DNA of 64,000 bases from Thalassobius sp050633445 (GCA_050633445.1 JBOEGN010000008.1:1-64000), one strand, 5' to 3'. Positions 33,920-42,226 are shown, counted from the stretch's first letter. Notes: a model not told the origin generated them from the letters alone. Program-made: numbers and translations.

Positions 33920-35623
33920 TTAAGCCAGCAGATCATAGGATACGCCGCCCACAAGCAGATTGATCGAGCTCTGTGCGTCTCCGTCTACCAGCGCCCACAG
34001 GATCTGGCCTGTCGGGCGGTAAATGATAAAGGCTTCCTCGACGCCTGCAACTCCGGCCGAAGCGGTTTCGGTGAAATTCACCTGGAACTGACTAATATCC
34101 CCGGCCTGACCAAATTGCAGAACGTCTCCATCCGCAGCCGTATAGTCCTGGATCCAATCCGAGCCGTGATCCGCCACACCCAGATGGAAGAACCTGTCCG
34201 CGTCCGCGCCGCCATTCACCCGGTCGTGACCGAAGCCCCCGTTGATGAAATCCGCGCCCGCACCGCCGAAAATCTCGTCGCCATAGGCCTGAGCGGTCAG
34301 CTGATCATCTCCGTCGCCACCGATCACGGTATCCGCACCAAACCCGCCCAGAATGGTATCGGCACCCGCATCTCCGCGCAGCTCGTCGTTGCCATAGCCG
34401 CCGTCGATCGAGTCATTTCCAAGACCGCCATAAACAACGTCGCGAAGATCGTCCACGGAAGTGCCGCCAACGAGAACATCATCGCCCTCGCCACCGATCA
34501 GGGTATCCACACCGCCGCCACCGATCAGGGTATCCACACCGCCGCCGCCGTTCAGCGTGTCATTGCCGCTATCCCCGTAAACCAATTCTCCGACCACGGA
34601 GCCAAGGAAGCTATCTGCGCCGTCACCCAAGCTAATGTTCGACTCATTGAGGAAGGTCGTGACACCGCTGAGATCAAAGGTGTTGCTACTGGTGCTTCCA
34701 TTCAGACTATAACTATCAAAATCGAGTATTTCGACAGAGGCTGCTGCGTCCAGAATCAATTCGGCGAAACTGTAACCGCCCAAACGCAGCGTGTCGGTCC
34801 CGGCGCTGCCCTGAAAGCTATCCTCAGTGTCATAATCTTCATTGACAAAGACGTCATCCCCATCGCCGCCAATCAGAACGTCAACGCCAATACCACCATA
34901 CAAAGTGTCATTGCCGCCGCCGCCGTTCAGCGTGTCATTGCCGCTATCCCCGTAAACCAATTCTCCGACCACGGAGCCAAGGAAGCTATCTGCGCCGTCA
35001 CCCAAGCTAATGTTCGACTCATTGAGGAAGGTCGTGACACCGCTGAGATCAAAGGTGTTGCTACTGGTGCTTCCATTCAGACTATAACTATCAAAATCGA
35101 GTATTTCGACAGAGGCTGCAGCATCCAATTGCAAGAAAGAAAAGCTGTAACCGCGAAGGCCAAGCGTGTCTGTTCCTGAGCCGCCCTGATAAACATCACG
35201 GCTACTAAACTCATCATCGACAAAATAGTCGTCGCCTTCTGCGCCTTGCAACGTATCGTCACCGTCGCCGCCATAAAGCGTATCATTGTGGCGGCCACCA
35301 TTTATGAAATCATTGCCATCACCACCATAAAGGACATCGTGGTTTTGCCCTCCATAGATTGTGTCATCACCGCGCCCGCCATCGATGGAGTCTCGCCCAT
35401 CTAGAGAAATATCGTCGATTCCATTCACGGCTATAGAATGGCCATACAGGAGGTCCCCGCTAGTCCCGCCTTGGATGACGTCATTGCCAGCCCCTCCTTC
35501 AACAAAGTCGGCGCCTCCGTCGGCATAGATCGTATCGTCCCCTGCCGCGCCGGCCATCGTGTCGGAAAATTCAGTTCCAAACCAGTAGTTGTCCACACCA
35601 ATGGTATCTTCAAAAACAGCCAT
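33920..35623 (-). CDS. RTX (hemolysin-type calcium-binding) repeat protein
   Basis: The ATG preceded by GGAG gives 567 residues; an earlier in-frame start exists but adds an unrelated leader. The product consists of blocks of nine-residue calcium-binding repeats (pattern GGxGxDxxx, for example 'GGDGDDTLQGAEGDDYF') interrupted by two copies of a 'SVEILDFDSYSLNGSTSSN' module, the result of an internal DNA duplication. The last 80 residues ('SDWIQDYTAADGDVLQFG' ... 'YRPTGQILWALVDG' ... 'YDLLA') match the end of the other RTX protein in this window. RTX proteins are secreted by type I systems; no transporter genes are nearby. Confidence 0.85.
   Translation of the reverse strand: MAVFEDTIGVDNYWFGTEFSDTMAGAAGDDTIYADGGADFVEGGAGNDVIQGGTSGDLLYGHSIAVNGIDDISLDGRDSIDGGRGDDTIYGGQNHDVLYGGDGNDFINGGRHNDTLYGGDGDDTLQGAEGDDYFVDDEFSSRDVYQGGSGTDTLGLRGYSFSFLQLDAAASVEILDFDSYSLNGSTSSNTFDLSGVTTFLNESNISLGDGADSFLGSVVGELVYGDSGNDTLNGGGGNDTLYGGIGVDVLIGGDGDDVFVNEDYDTEDSFQGSAGTDTLRLGGYSFAELILDAAASVEILDFDSYSLNGSTSSNTFDLSGVTTFLNESNISLGDGADSFLGSVVGELVYGDSGNDTLNGGGGVDTLIGGGGVDTLIGGEGDDVLVGGTSVDDLRDVVYGGLGNDSIDGGYGNDELRGDAGADTILGGFGADTVIGGDGDDQLTAQAYGDEIFGGAGADFINGGFGHDRVNGGADADRFFHLGVADHGSDWIQDYTAADGDVLQFGQAGDISQFQVNFTETASAGVAGVEEAFIIYRPTGQILWALVDGDAQSSINLLVGGVSYDLLA
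34541..34744 (-). repeat. direct repeat copy 1 (204 bases) inside RTX gene
   Basis: By eye this segment is identical to 34916-35119, at an offset of 375 bases. It encodes the 'SVEILDFDSYSLNGSTSSN' module with adjacent RTX repeats. Confidence 0.85.
34916..35119 (-). repeat. direct repeat copy 2 (204 bases) inside RTX gene
   Basis: Second copy of the 204-base repeat. Flanking sequence differs (CTGCAGCATCC against CTGCTGCGTCC just beyond the shared end), so the unit boundary is clear. Confidence 0.85.
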
Positions 35624-35901
35624 TCTAAACGCACTCCAAAACACTGATCTATTTATGATTGAAACTATATGAAATCTTCTTGCTATCGCAATAGGCACAT
35701 CTGTATCGGAAGATGCGCACGCTTTTTATAAATCTAGATTAACAAATTGTAATCATCTGCGCGTTCCTGACTTTGGTGCCCGGTGCAGCATGAAGGCCTA
35801 GCTCCGGTCGGGCTTGAACGGCAGCTTTTGACTGTTCGACGCGGAGCTTTCGCAGGCGCAGCTAACGGCAGCTCTCCGCCCTCCCAGCCGGATGACCATG
35901 T

Positions 35902-35978
35902 CCGCTTCGGGCTGCAAACCGACCTTCGCTGCGCAGTGGACAACCGGCAGCAAAGCGCAGATAGCAGGCTTTGCAAAG
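35902..35978 (+). repeat. 77-base dispersed repeat, plus-strand copy
   Basis: It starts CCGCTTCGGGCTGC and ends CTTTGCAAAG. Compared by hand with the reverse complement of 37011-37087, it differs at 8 of 77 positions with no gap. The pair flanks the orphan gene at 36000-36851 in inverted orientation. Confidence 0.8.
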
Positions 35979-35999
35979 TCGCGCCATTGTAGCGCGAGA

Positions 36000-36851
36000 C
36001 TAATATCGTTTCTTAAGGTATTTCGTCACTGTGAATTTGGGGAACAACGGTTCATGCCTGCAACGGTTCAATAGCTCCCAATACATTGAACGCGCGAGAT
36101 CCTGTTCAATCTCCTTCGGTATTTCAAATTTGTACCCTCCCTCTGCATCGGTGCGACTAAACGAGCGACAAAACTCTGGTTTCAAATAGGTGTGCAGCGC
36201 TAGGCGGATATTGTTTAGAAATTCAGCGATAGTACTCGCATGGTACGCTAAAATGTTACTATGAAACCAATCTGAAAAATCTGGCAGCAGCTCATAGCCT
36301 TTAGCTGCATCTACATCTTTGCCATGGTCCCTTAGTATCCGAACAATCTTCGCGACATTTGGTTCCAGTCGAGCAAAACTGTGCTTTGCTATGTCCCCGC
36401 AGATTCTAATCCACTCTCGCCGTTCCACTTCAAGGTCGACCTCGATACTCGCTGAAGGAAACCAAACATTCGCAACAGCGCTCTTAGCCTCCAGCCAAGA
36501 GGAAAATGCTTCGATGGATTCTTTGAGTTCAGATGTGTTCGAACCTAGCTGTGGTGTCTTATAGACTGTTTTCAAATAGAAAAGAAACGTGAAGTCACTC
36601 GTTCCCGATTCCTTTGGAGGTCTAGACAGCCCAAATGGCAGGTCCTTATTGCGCCTTGCTGAAAGCGGCGACAAAAAATCTCCAAGTAAAATGTTAAACA
36701 TGCGCAAGGTGCAACCAGACTTGGGTAGCAAGTTTGTATCTGTTCGCCCCCCTTTTGGCAGATCGAACATCGCATGATTGACCATTTCATCAATCATGCC
36801 CCATGCAGCATTTAAAACAATAGCTTCTTGTTCTATGGACGAATAACCCAA
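36000..36851 (-). CDS. hypothetical protein, unrecognised, 283 residues
   Basis: An open frame of 283 codons from an ATG at 36851. I recognise no domain. The sequence is soluble-looking and mixed alpha-helical, with 'AWGMIDEMVNHAMFD' near the start, a charged middle ('EVERREWIRICGDIAKHSF') and a basic end 'YLKKRY'. It is visibly more AT-rich than the core genes and sits between two inverted copies of a 77-base repeat, both signs of acquisition. Its helical, charged character would fit a defence or toxin-type orphan, but nothing in it proves that. Confidence 0.6.
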   Translation of the reverse strand: MGYSSIEQEAIVLNAAWGMIDEMVNHAMFDLPKGGRTDTNLLPKSGCTLRMFNILLGDFLSPLSARRNKDLPFGLSRPPKESGTSDFTFLFYLKTVYKTPQLGSNTSELKESIEAFSSWLEAKSAVANVWFPSASIEVDLEVERREWIRICGDIAKHSFARLEPNVAKIVRILRDHGKDVDAAKGYELLPDFSDWFHSNILAYHASTIAEFLNNIRLALHTYLKPEFCRSFSRTDAEGGYKFEIPKEIEQDLARSMYWELLNRCRHEPLFPKFTVTKYLKKRY

Positions 36852-37010
36852 GCAGGTAGCTCCACGTCAACTTTGGTAGATAAAATATCTTTCCAAAGCA
36901 CCCTATGAAACAAACTTGTAGAACTGCAACACGATTGTTGAGCGACGGCCATACTGCGACCACAGCATCCCAAGACCAGGTTCAAGGGCGGCTTTGGGCC
37001 GTCCGCCGAT

Positions 37011-37087
37011 CTTTGCAAAGGTCGCTACCTGCGCTTCGCTGCCGGTTGTCCACTTCGCAGCGAAGGTCGGTTAGCAGCCCAAAGCGG
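37011..37087 (-). repeat. 77-base dispersed repeat, minus-strand copy
   Basis: Inverted partner of 35902-35978. It contains the self-complementary core around GACCTTCGCTGCGAAG. It lies in a 370-base stretch (36852-37224) in which I see no gene. Confidence 0.8.
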
Positions 37088-37224
37088 AACCTCGACGCCG
37101 GACGCGCCGAACGACTGTAGCGAGCCCAATTTGACTGATGCTGCGCCTTGCTCCAATGTCGGCTTCGGTGGCCCTGCAAGTATGTTACCGAAATTTTGGG
37201 TAAATTACGGAAACCATTGTCACT

Positions 37225-37818
37225 ATGTTCATTATGTTGTTAATTTCCGCCCCTGTTTTGGTAGGTGTTGCCCTTATTTTACTGACACGAAAGAGAATTT
37301 ACCTGTCCCTCCATAACAGAGCCCTGCAAGCCAATCCGATTTACAGATGGACCTTCCCGCGCTCCGCCAGAAATCAACAGCGTATGCTAACGTTCAGCAG
37401 GTTTTTCCTACGTGGTATCGGGATACTCAGTCTTTCAATCGGAGGTCTATTATTTGGCCTTCTCTGGTATATGCACATGTCTCCGTTCAGAGGAGAAACC
37501 TTTGAGCAGACGAAATGGGAACTAGAAGGAAGTTGCCAAGGGCTATCGGACTGGGAATGCGTTCAGAAAGAAGCATCCTGCGCCAGAGGTGGGATGGTCC
37601 GCGACCTGACCAGAAATTATCTTATACCTGAATCTGTATCACGCGATGACGTCTATGCGCTCCTCGGGCGAACCGAACGGACCGTAGAAATCTACGGGCA
37701 ATCCTGTATCGCCTACACTTTGGGCATGTGTAGCGGCCTCGGCATTGACTACGATTCCCTTTATGTCTGCTTCGACAGCAATGACAGAATATCTTCCACA
37801 GGCCACGTTCAGCACTGA
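37225..37818 (+). CDS. hypothetical membrane protein, 197 residues
   Basis: Two hydrophobic segments, about residues 3-21 and 62-82, bracket a basic cytoplasmic-type loop ('RKRIYLSLHNRALQ'). The remaining 115 residues would be periplasmic and contain six cysteines ('GSCQGLSDWECVQKEASCAR', 'QSCIAYTLGMCSG', 'YVCFDSN'), which suggests disulfides. The start is uncertain (ATG at 37225 or 37234) and no strong ribosome-binding site is visible. No family is recognised. It lies alone in the accessory stretch. Confidence 0.55.
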   Translation: MFIMLLISAPVLVGVALILLTRKRIYLSLHNRALQANPIYRWTFPRSARNQQRMLTFSRFFLRGIGILSLSIGGLLFGLLWYMHMSPFRGETFEQTKWELEGSCQGLSDWECVQKEASCARGGMVRDLTRNYLIPESVSRDDVYALLGRTERTVEIYGQSCIAYTLGMCSGLGIDYDSLYVCFDSNDRISSTGHVQH

Positions 37819-37945
37819 TACGACTAAATTGGATCATGGCCACGCTTGGCTACGAAAGCCGTCATTGGCGCAGCCGCGGCGAAAGCTAACTTCGTCCCGC
37901 CTAGCGGCCGTCCATCTACGCAAAATGCTGCGAGTGCCTGCCAAT

Positions 37946-38043
37946 GTCCGCTTTGGGCTGGAACCGGCCGCCGAGTAACACCATCACAGCCGGTCCAGGG
38001 CGAAAACTGTGTGCCGCACCGCCGCGAGGCAGCTTCGAGCCCA
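37946..38043 (+). repeat. dispersed repeat B, copy 1
   Basis: The segment GTCCGCTTTGGGCTGG ... GTGCCGCACCGCCGC ... GAGCCCA is clearly related to 44927-45015, with scattered substitutions and a few short indels. Both copies lie just downstream of a gene in the accessory stretch. Confidence 0.75.
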
Positions 38044-38090
38044 AACCCACCAGACTGATGAATGGCGGTGAAGTATTGCGACAGCGACGA

Positions 38091-38688
38091 TCAGTACAAG
38101 GTTTCTCCGTATCGCTGTTCGGCATAAGACTGTTCAGTAGAGACAACTTCCATTTCGGAGTGGTCTCTGATCATTTCGTAGAGCGGAGCGATGGGGCGGC
38201 TTATCGGCCAGGTCTCAGGTTTCCATAGACCACCCCGCATAGGTGCTTTGCTGCAATGAGTGAAAATTTCGTCAGCAATAATACGCAGAACCGTTTTGGG
38301 GCTTCCTCCGTTGATTTTGGACCTGTCGCAGAGTTCTGGGGCATCGCTAATTTCAGCAGTACCATTCACACGAAGGGTCTCTGTAACTGCCGGAATCATA
38401 AACAGAAGTGCCACCTTGGGGTGTGCTAAAATGTTCAAGAGACCATCGATCCGATTGTTGCCTGGACGGTCAGGGATCAAAAGCGTTCTTTCGCTTTCTA
38501 TCTCGACAAACCCAGCAGGATCACCTTTGGGCGAAACGTCAAGATTTTTTGCCGTCCGAGGTCGCCAGTACGAGGAAGGTCGCGTGTTCTATGAACTGTC
38601 TACAATGTTTATCGAACTGCGAAATGACTTTCGCCGCAGCATGAGGCGAAGCGCTACCAAAGATCTCTCCGAGTCTTTCAGGTGTCAT
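38091..38688 (-). pseudogene. frameshifted flavin-binding protein of the pyridoxamine-5'-phosphate-oxidase fold (MSMEG_1061-type)
   Basis: ATG at 38688 follows TAGGAGA at good spacing and opens 'MTPERLGEIFGSASPHAAAK' ... 'FLVLATSDGK', then hits TGA just after a run of six A (T at 38545-38550 on the plus strand). Removing one A restores the frame as 'NLDVSPKGDPAGFVEIESE', and the second frame runs to 38091 with 'KTVLRIIADEIFTHCSKA' and 'PISRPIAPLYEMI'. The rejoined product of 198 residues matches the FMN-binding PPOX-fold family in order and length. Either a recent mutation or a sequencing error in the A run. Confidence 0.8.
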
Positions 38689-38783
38689 AATTCAAGTCTC
38701 CTATTAGCTACCTGATAGCACCAAGGCGAAAGGCAGCAAAGTCCCGCAGTGCTGACATTGCGTCCTACCGCACTGAACGGCTG

Positions 38784-38975
38784 CTATCCAAGCTGCTTGT
38801 TGTCTCGGATGATGACATAAGCGCGCTTAACACTCGGTCCAGCGTACACCGAACGGGGAGTGCGCAGGGCTAAGCCGACATTCTCTGCGGGTGTGCAATC
38901 CTTGGTTGGGATTGTGAAAAGCAGCCAGTTACGTCCTTGAGGGCTTTGCTGCACAAATAGTCGGAGGGGATTCAT
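38784..38975 (-). CDS. doubtful 63-codon ORF
   Basis: An ATG at 38975 opens 63 codons starting 'MNPLRLFVQQSPQGRNWLLF' and ending 'YVIIRDNKQLG'. I recognise no family and see no strong ribosome-binding site. It lies between the broken PPOX-type gene and the transposase fragment, so it may be a remnant. Confidence 0.2.
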   Translation of the reverse strand: MNPLRLFVQQSPQGRNWLLFTIPTKDCTPAENVGLALRTPRSVYAGPSVKRAYVIIRDNKQLG

Positions 38976-39005
38976 CTCGCGAATCCAGGCTGATGGCTGG
39001 AGTTT

Positions 39006-39212
39006 ATGAGCAGTTGGTCCCCTACGAAGTTCAAGGCCAAGACCTGGTCGACTTACCAATAAGCGTTGACGCGTCGCGGATCGCTTTCGGTCTGGTTTGA
39101 ACCTGAAATGGTTTGGACTCTGCCGCCAAGTGGCAAGAGCGGGCAGCGATCCCAATTCAGCGAGGCTGCAATCCAGACTTGCTTAGCGACAAAGGTGTTG
39201 TTTGAAGGAGTG
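39006..39212 (+). pseudogene. IS5-family transposase, N-terminal fragment
   Basis: Reading from ATG 39006 gives 'MSSWSPTKFKAKTWSTYQ', an in-frame TAA at 39060-39062, then 'ALTRRGSLSVWFEPEMVW' and 'FSEAAIQTCLATKVLFEG'. This is the start of IS5-family transposases, which read 'W..YN.AL..RGSL..W' and 'YSDAAIQTCLTLK.LF'. The stop replaces the conserved Asn codon, and similarity ends at about 39200, so only the first sixth of the gene remains. It is a relic of a mobile element; no full inverted repeats were found. Confidence 0.75.
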
Positions 39213-39218
39213 AAATGC

Positions 39219-39254
39219 AAAAGAGGCCTTGTGGGCCTCTTTTCTTCTTTTATG
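39219..39254 (+). terminator. intrinsic terminator
   Basis: AAAAGAGGCC (39219-39228) pairs with GGCCTCTTTT (39234-39243) around TTGTG, followed by CTTCTTTTATG. Because the stem is AT-ended on both sides it could act in both directions. On the minus strand it lies 55 bases past the stop of the 406-residue protein. Confidence 0.75.
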
Positions 39255-39299
39255 TCTTTCCTGTTGGTCCAAGGATAACGCGGGCGAAATTGACCGCTC

Positions 39300-40520
39300 T
39301 CAAACGTGCGTGTAGACAGCTAAGTCGTAACCTACATGGTTGCCACCCGGGTCGTCATATGAAGCAACTACCGGCGGCATGTTGGCGCCGGAGATTTGTT
39401 TGGTGACTACGTTGTCGCCGGGATCAGTGTCGACGTCTGTGGTCAATTCATAGGTTGTCAGCGCCTCTCCGTTGCACATCAATTGCACATAGCACTTTTC
39501 GTTCATTTTTATCGCATATCCTAGCTGCCAATGCGCCTCGGGGATATCGCCGTGTTTGGTTTCATCAATGCTGAAATGATCCCAGAGTGGATAGGTATAC
39601 GTATTTGAGTAGTTGTCTGCATCGGTGGTGATGTTCAGGTAAACCTTATCCAATCCTGAGGACTGTTTGTAGGTGCAGGTAAGTTCCTGCAACTCGATCA
39701 GATGTATGCCATCGGGCTGCGCGGTGACAGGCATGACATCGTCGTACAACATCATTGTCGCGCCCAAATATGCGCCAATTGACCCACCAACTCCGCCGAT
39801 TGGCCCCGCGCCAATCACGAACATGCAGCAAAATGCCCAGCATTGGGGTTCCAAGAGTAGTGTGTTTCCCAAGCCGAGCCCAATGGAGCCATCGATTAGG
39901 AAGCCAATCCCGGCCACAGCTGACAGATCGAAGCCGCAAGATACTCCGCTCAGCTCGCTATATGCCATTGCGGTAATACCTACGCCTGCGCCTGCGACAA
40001 CTTCTGTCGTTGAGGCGCTAATGCCAAGGGATGCCGTTGCGTAGACAGAAAATAAATCACTGTTATCAATATCGTAACTGTACCCAACGATGACTGTTGC
40101 ATCAACTTCGATGTCCAAGAAAACCGCAAAGGGAACCAATACGGTTTTAGGTGCATAAGCCTCTCGGAGCCCCAATCCGTTGTCGGTTTTATATTGTGGC
40201 CCGGCGACAAGGTTGGCTGGGTTAGATGCTTGTCTTACGACCGCTTGCATCTCTGGAATGGCGATGACCTGAGGTGCGCACGCGAGGATGTCATCCATGG
40301 TCATATCCGCGGCGTGTGCGAGTTTTTGGCCAATGTCGCTCTTTCGAAACGCATGGATCGCTGTTTCCATCGTCTTTTCGAATGCTTCCGTTGGTCTGGG
40401 GGGCGACTCTTTCTCTGGCTTCAATTCTTCAAAGCCTACAGGAAGCTCACGTGGGACAGTTCCGTTGCGGTATGCGGATTTCAGTTTGCTACTGAGGAGG
40501 GCCTTTAGTGTCTGTGTCAT
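39300..40520 (-). CDS. unrecognised protein of 406 residues with glycine-rich hydrophobic middle
   Basis: Starting at ATG 40520 (12 bases after the upstream gene) gives 406 residues. Residues 1-125 are helical and charged. The middle (about 125-265) alternates glycine and hydrophobic residues ('VVAGAGVGITAMAYSE', 'GIGFLIDGSIGLGLGN', 'VIGAGPIGGVGGSIGAYLG') and could form a beta-rich or membrane-inserting region. The last 140 residues look like a beta-sandwich ('IELQELTCTYKQSSGLDKVY' ... 'CYVQLMCNG' ... 'YDLAVYTHV') that resembles the whole of the neighbouring small protein. No signal peptide. No family recognised; a secreted or membrane-active effector is one guess. Confidence 0.7.
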   Translation of the reverse strand: MTQTLKALLSSKLKSAYRNGTVPRELPVGFEELKPEKESPPRPTEAFEKTMETAIHAFRKSDIGQKLAHAADMTMDDILACAPQVIAIPEMQAVVRQASNPANLVAGPQYKTDNGLGLREAYAPKTVLVPFAVFLDIEVDATVIVGYSYDIDNSDLFSVYATASLGISASTTEVVAGAGVGITAMAYSELSGVSCGFDLSAVAGIGFLIDGSIGLGLGNTLLLEPQCWAFCCMFVIGAGPIGGVGGSIGAYLGATMMLYDDVMPVTAQPDGIHLIELQELTCTYKQSSGLDKVYLNITTDADNYSNTYTYPLWDHFSIDETKHGDIPEAHWQLGYAIKMNEKCYVQLMCNGEALTTYELTTDVDTDPGDNVVTKQISGANMPPVVASYDDPGGNHVGYDLAVYTHV

Positions 40521-40531
40521 GTCTTGTGCCC

Positions 40532-40908
40532 TCAATTCGAGATGTATGTGTAGGATACGGTGTATTCGGTCGTGCTGCCATTGGTGACGGTTGCCGGTGT
40601 GATCGGCATTTCACCCTCGACAAACCGCAGATTACCAACGAAGTCGGTTTCCTGGAGCGTGCGCTTACTGTCTTGTTCATAAAGAGTAAGATTTGCGCAG
40701 TATGAGAAGGTAAATTGAAAAGCCCCATCAATTTTCCAAGTTTGACGGTTGTCGTGCTTAGAGATTTTTTGGCGCGTACAGGGCTGGAGGGATACTTGAG
40801 GCCAGCTTCACCGTCTGTTTGTGCGAGCAGCCAGATTTCATCGAAACCATCGTAATAGTCAGACTTGTTTTCACAAGTCACCGATTGAATGGCAATTGTT
40901 GTCGGCAT
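40532..40908 (-). pseudogene. small beta-sandwich-like protein, frameshifted at an A run
   Basis: ATG 40908 opens 'MPTTIAIQSVTCENKSDYYD' ... 'EAGLKYPSSPVRAKK'. After the six-A run the zero frame loses protein character. Adding one A gives 'ISKHDNRQTWKIDGAFQFTF', 'YCANLTLYEQDSKRTLQ' and 'TEYTVSYTYISN', ending at TGA 40534-40532, 12 bases before the next gene. The corrected product has 125 residues. It resembles the C-terminal domain of the downstream protein ('VTC..K', 'GFDEIWL' against 'GLDKVYL', a Y-rich end). The zero-frame alternative ends at 40489 and overlaps the next start. A mutation or a sequencing error could explain it. Confidence 0.65.
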
Positions 40909-41142
40909 GAAAGCCTCCTTTACAAATATTCAAATAAAAGAGTGCGTTGGGATGTAAGCACCCCTCCACTCCTTTTCGATCCACGGCAGCAGCTCATCAA
41001 CTCTGTCAATCTTATCTGATCGGTGAACCTGGCCGAGATTGCGCGAACCACGTTGGACCGGAATCGCGCAACCGACAGGTAAAGCGCATCCTGAAACCCG
41101 ATGGGTTGAATTTCGAATTCAGTGGTGATTTTCTAGAATCGA
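40909..41142. other. 234-base spacer with no gene seen
   Basis: This spacer lies between the start of the small beta-sandwich gene and the end of the AraC-type regulator. I see no gene or clear terminator in it. It should hold the promoter for the two-gene module. Confidence 0.4.
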
Positions 41143-42192
41143 CTAGGAAATTTTGGAATCGGCGATGTTTACCGCGAAAATCTTCTGGCGGTATTCTGAA
41201 GGCGACAATCCTGTTGCTTCGCGAAAGGCTCTGTTGAATGGGCCAAGCGAGCTAAACCCAACAGAATACGCGATTTCTAGAACCGTTTTGCCTGAATCTT
41301 CCAGAGAGGTCAGGCTGTCCTGTGCCGCTTTGATCCGGGACTGGTTGATGAAACGCGAAAAATTCCGATACCCGAGCCCCTGATTGATCGCCCTGCGGAC
41401 CTGATGTTCCGGGGCATCGACTGTTTGCGCAAGCGCGGAAATTGTCAGCCCTTCGTTGCGCCAGATACCCGATGCCATTGCCGCCTCAATACGTTTGATC
41501 AATGCGATCTGTGCTGCATTTTTCAGTTCTCGGGACGGTTCGGTTTCTGGGCGCGGTGTTACAATTCCGGGCCAGTTCGCGACGTTGACCTTAAGAGACC
41601 AAAGCGCAAGCAACGACAGGCATAGCAACAGCAAAAGGGATTTGCTAAGCGCCGAGAGTGTTGAAACTTCGCCGTTCAGAATGACCGACGTCAATGTGCC
41701 GCTCATAGCAAACAGCAACAGGACCGCGGCTACGGCGGGCCGAATTCGCCGACGCGCATCCAATAAGTCACCGCGGGCTGACAACAGGATCAATGTGGTT
41801 AACGCGACAAAGTGCAATAGTGCGTATCCGCGTAAAAAGGGCACCACGTCGGGATAGACCATCGCGATAGTAATGCCCATGGCAACGCCACCCCCAGATA
41901 GAAGCCAGACCCAAGTATGCCGCCGATCTTCCAAAAAGATCGTCAGGATGAACCACGTCCCTCCAAACCCTGCCCAGGCACCGATGATGCGAAGCACCTG
42001 AAGTGCTGTTGGGTCAAGATGCACACCCGGCGCCATTGTGCTCCACACGCGGGCCGAAATTGCGATGGCCACGATCGTAAATGAAATCTGCGCATCACGG
42101 GCCACCCGCCCTAGCCACACAAGAACAATGAAGAGTGCAAATATCCCTGTTGAGGCTCCGCGTAAGGCAACATCGACCAGCATCAAATCCAT
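41143..42192 (-). CDS. AraC-family regulator with membrane-spanning N-terminal domain
   Basis: The ATG at 42192, preceded by TAGGTG, gives 349 residues. About six to seven hydrophobic segments fill residues 5-205. The C-terminal 110 residues form the AraC/XylS double helix-turn-helix: 'GLTISALAQTVDAPEHQVRR', 'YRNFSRFINQSRI' and 'VLEIAYSVGFSSLGPFNRAF'. Membrane-embedded AraC regulators sense signals in or across the membrane. Targets are unknown; the neighbouring two-gene module on the same strand downstream is a candidate. Confidence 0.85.
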   Translation of the reverse strand: MDLMLVDVALRGASTGIFALFIVLVWLGRVARDAQISFTIVAIAISARVWSTMAPGVHLDPTALQVLRIIGAWAGFGGTWFILTIFLEDRRHTWVWLLSGGGVAMGITIAMVYPDVVPFLRGYALLHFVALTTLILLSARGDLLDARRRIRPAVAAVLLLFAMSGTLTSVILNGEVSTLSALSKSLLLLLCLSLLALWSLKVNVANWPGIVTPRPETEPSRELKNAAQIALIKRIEAAMASGIWRNEGLTISALAQTVDAPEHQVRRAINQGLGYRNFSRFINQSRIKAAQDSLTSLEDSGKTVLEIAYSVGFSSLGPFNRAFREATGLSPSEYRQKIFAVNIADSKIS

Positions 42193-42226
42193 TTTACACC
42201 TACTAACAGTCACCTATGCCATATAA

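Noticed and set aside
33839..35179. Long plus-strand open frame (446 codons) opposite the RTX gene
   Set aside because: It is the antisense of repeated RTX codons, has no family resemblance, and the minus-strand frame shows clear calcium-binding repeats.
34400..35300. Possible CRISPR or satellite array
   Set aside because: The repeats are coding RTX nonapeptides and one gene-internal duplication, with no uniform repeat-spacer pattern.
38091..40908. Programmed frameshifting at the AAAAAATCT runs of two genes
   Set aside because: The two genes need shifts in opposite directions and neither run fits a standard slippery heptamer in phase, so mutation or sequencing error is simpler.
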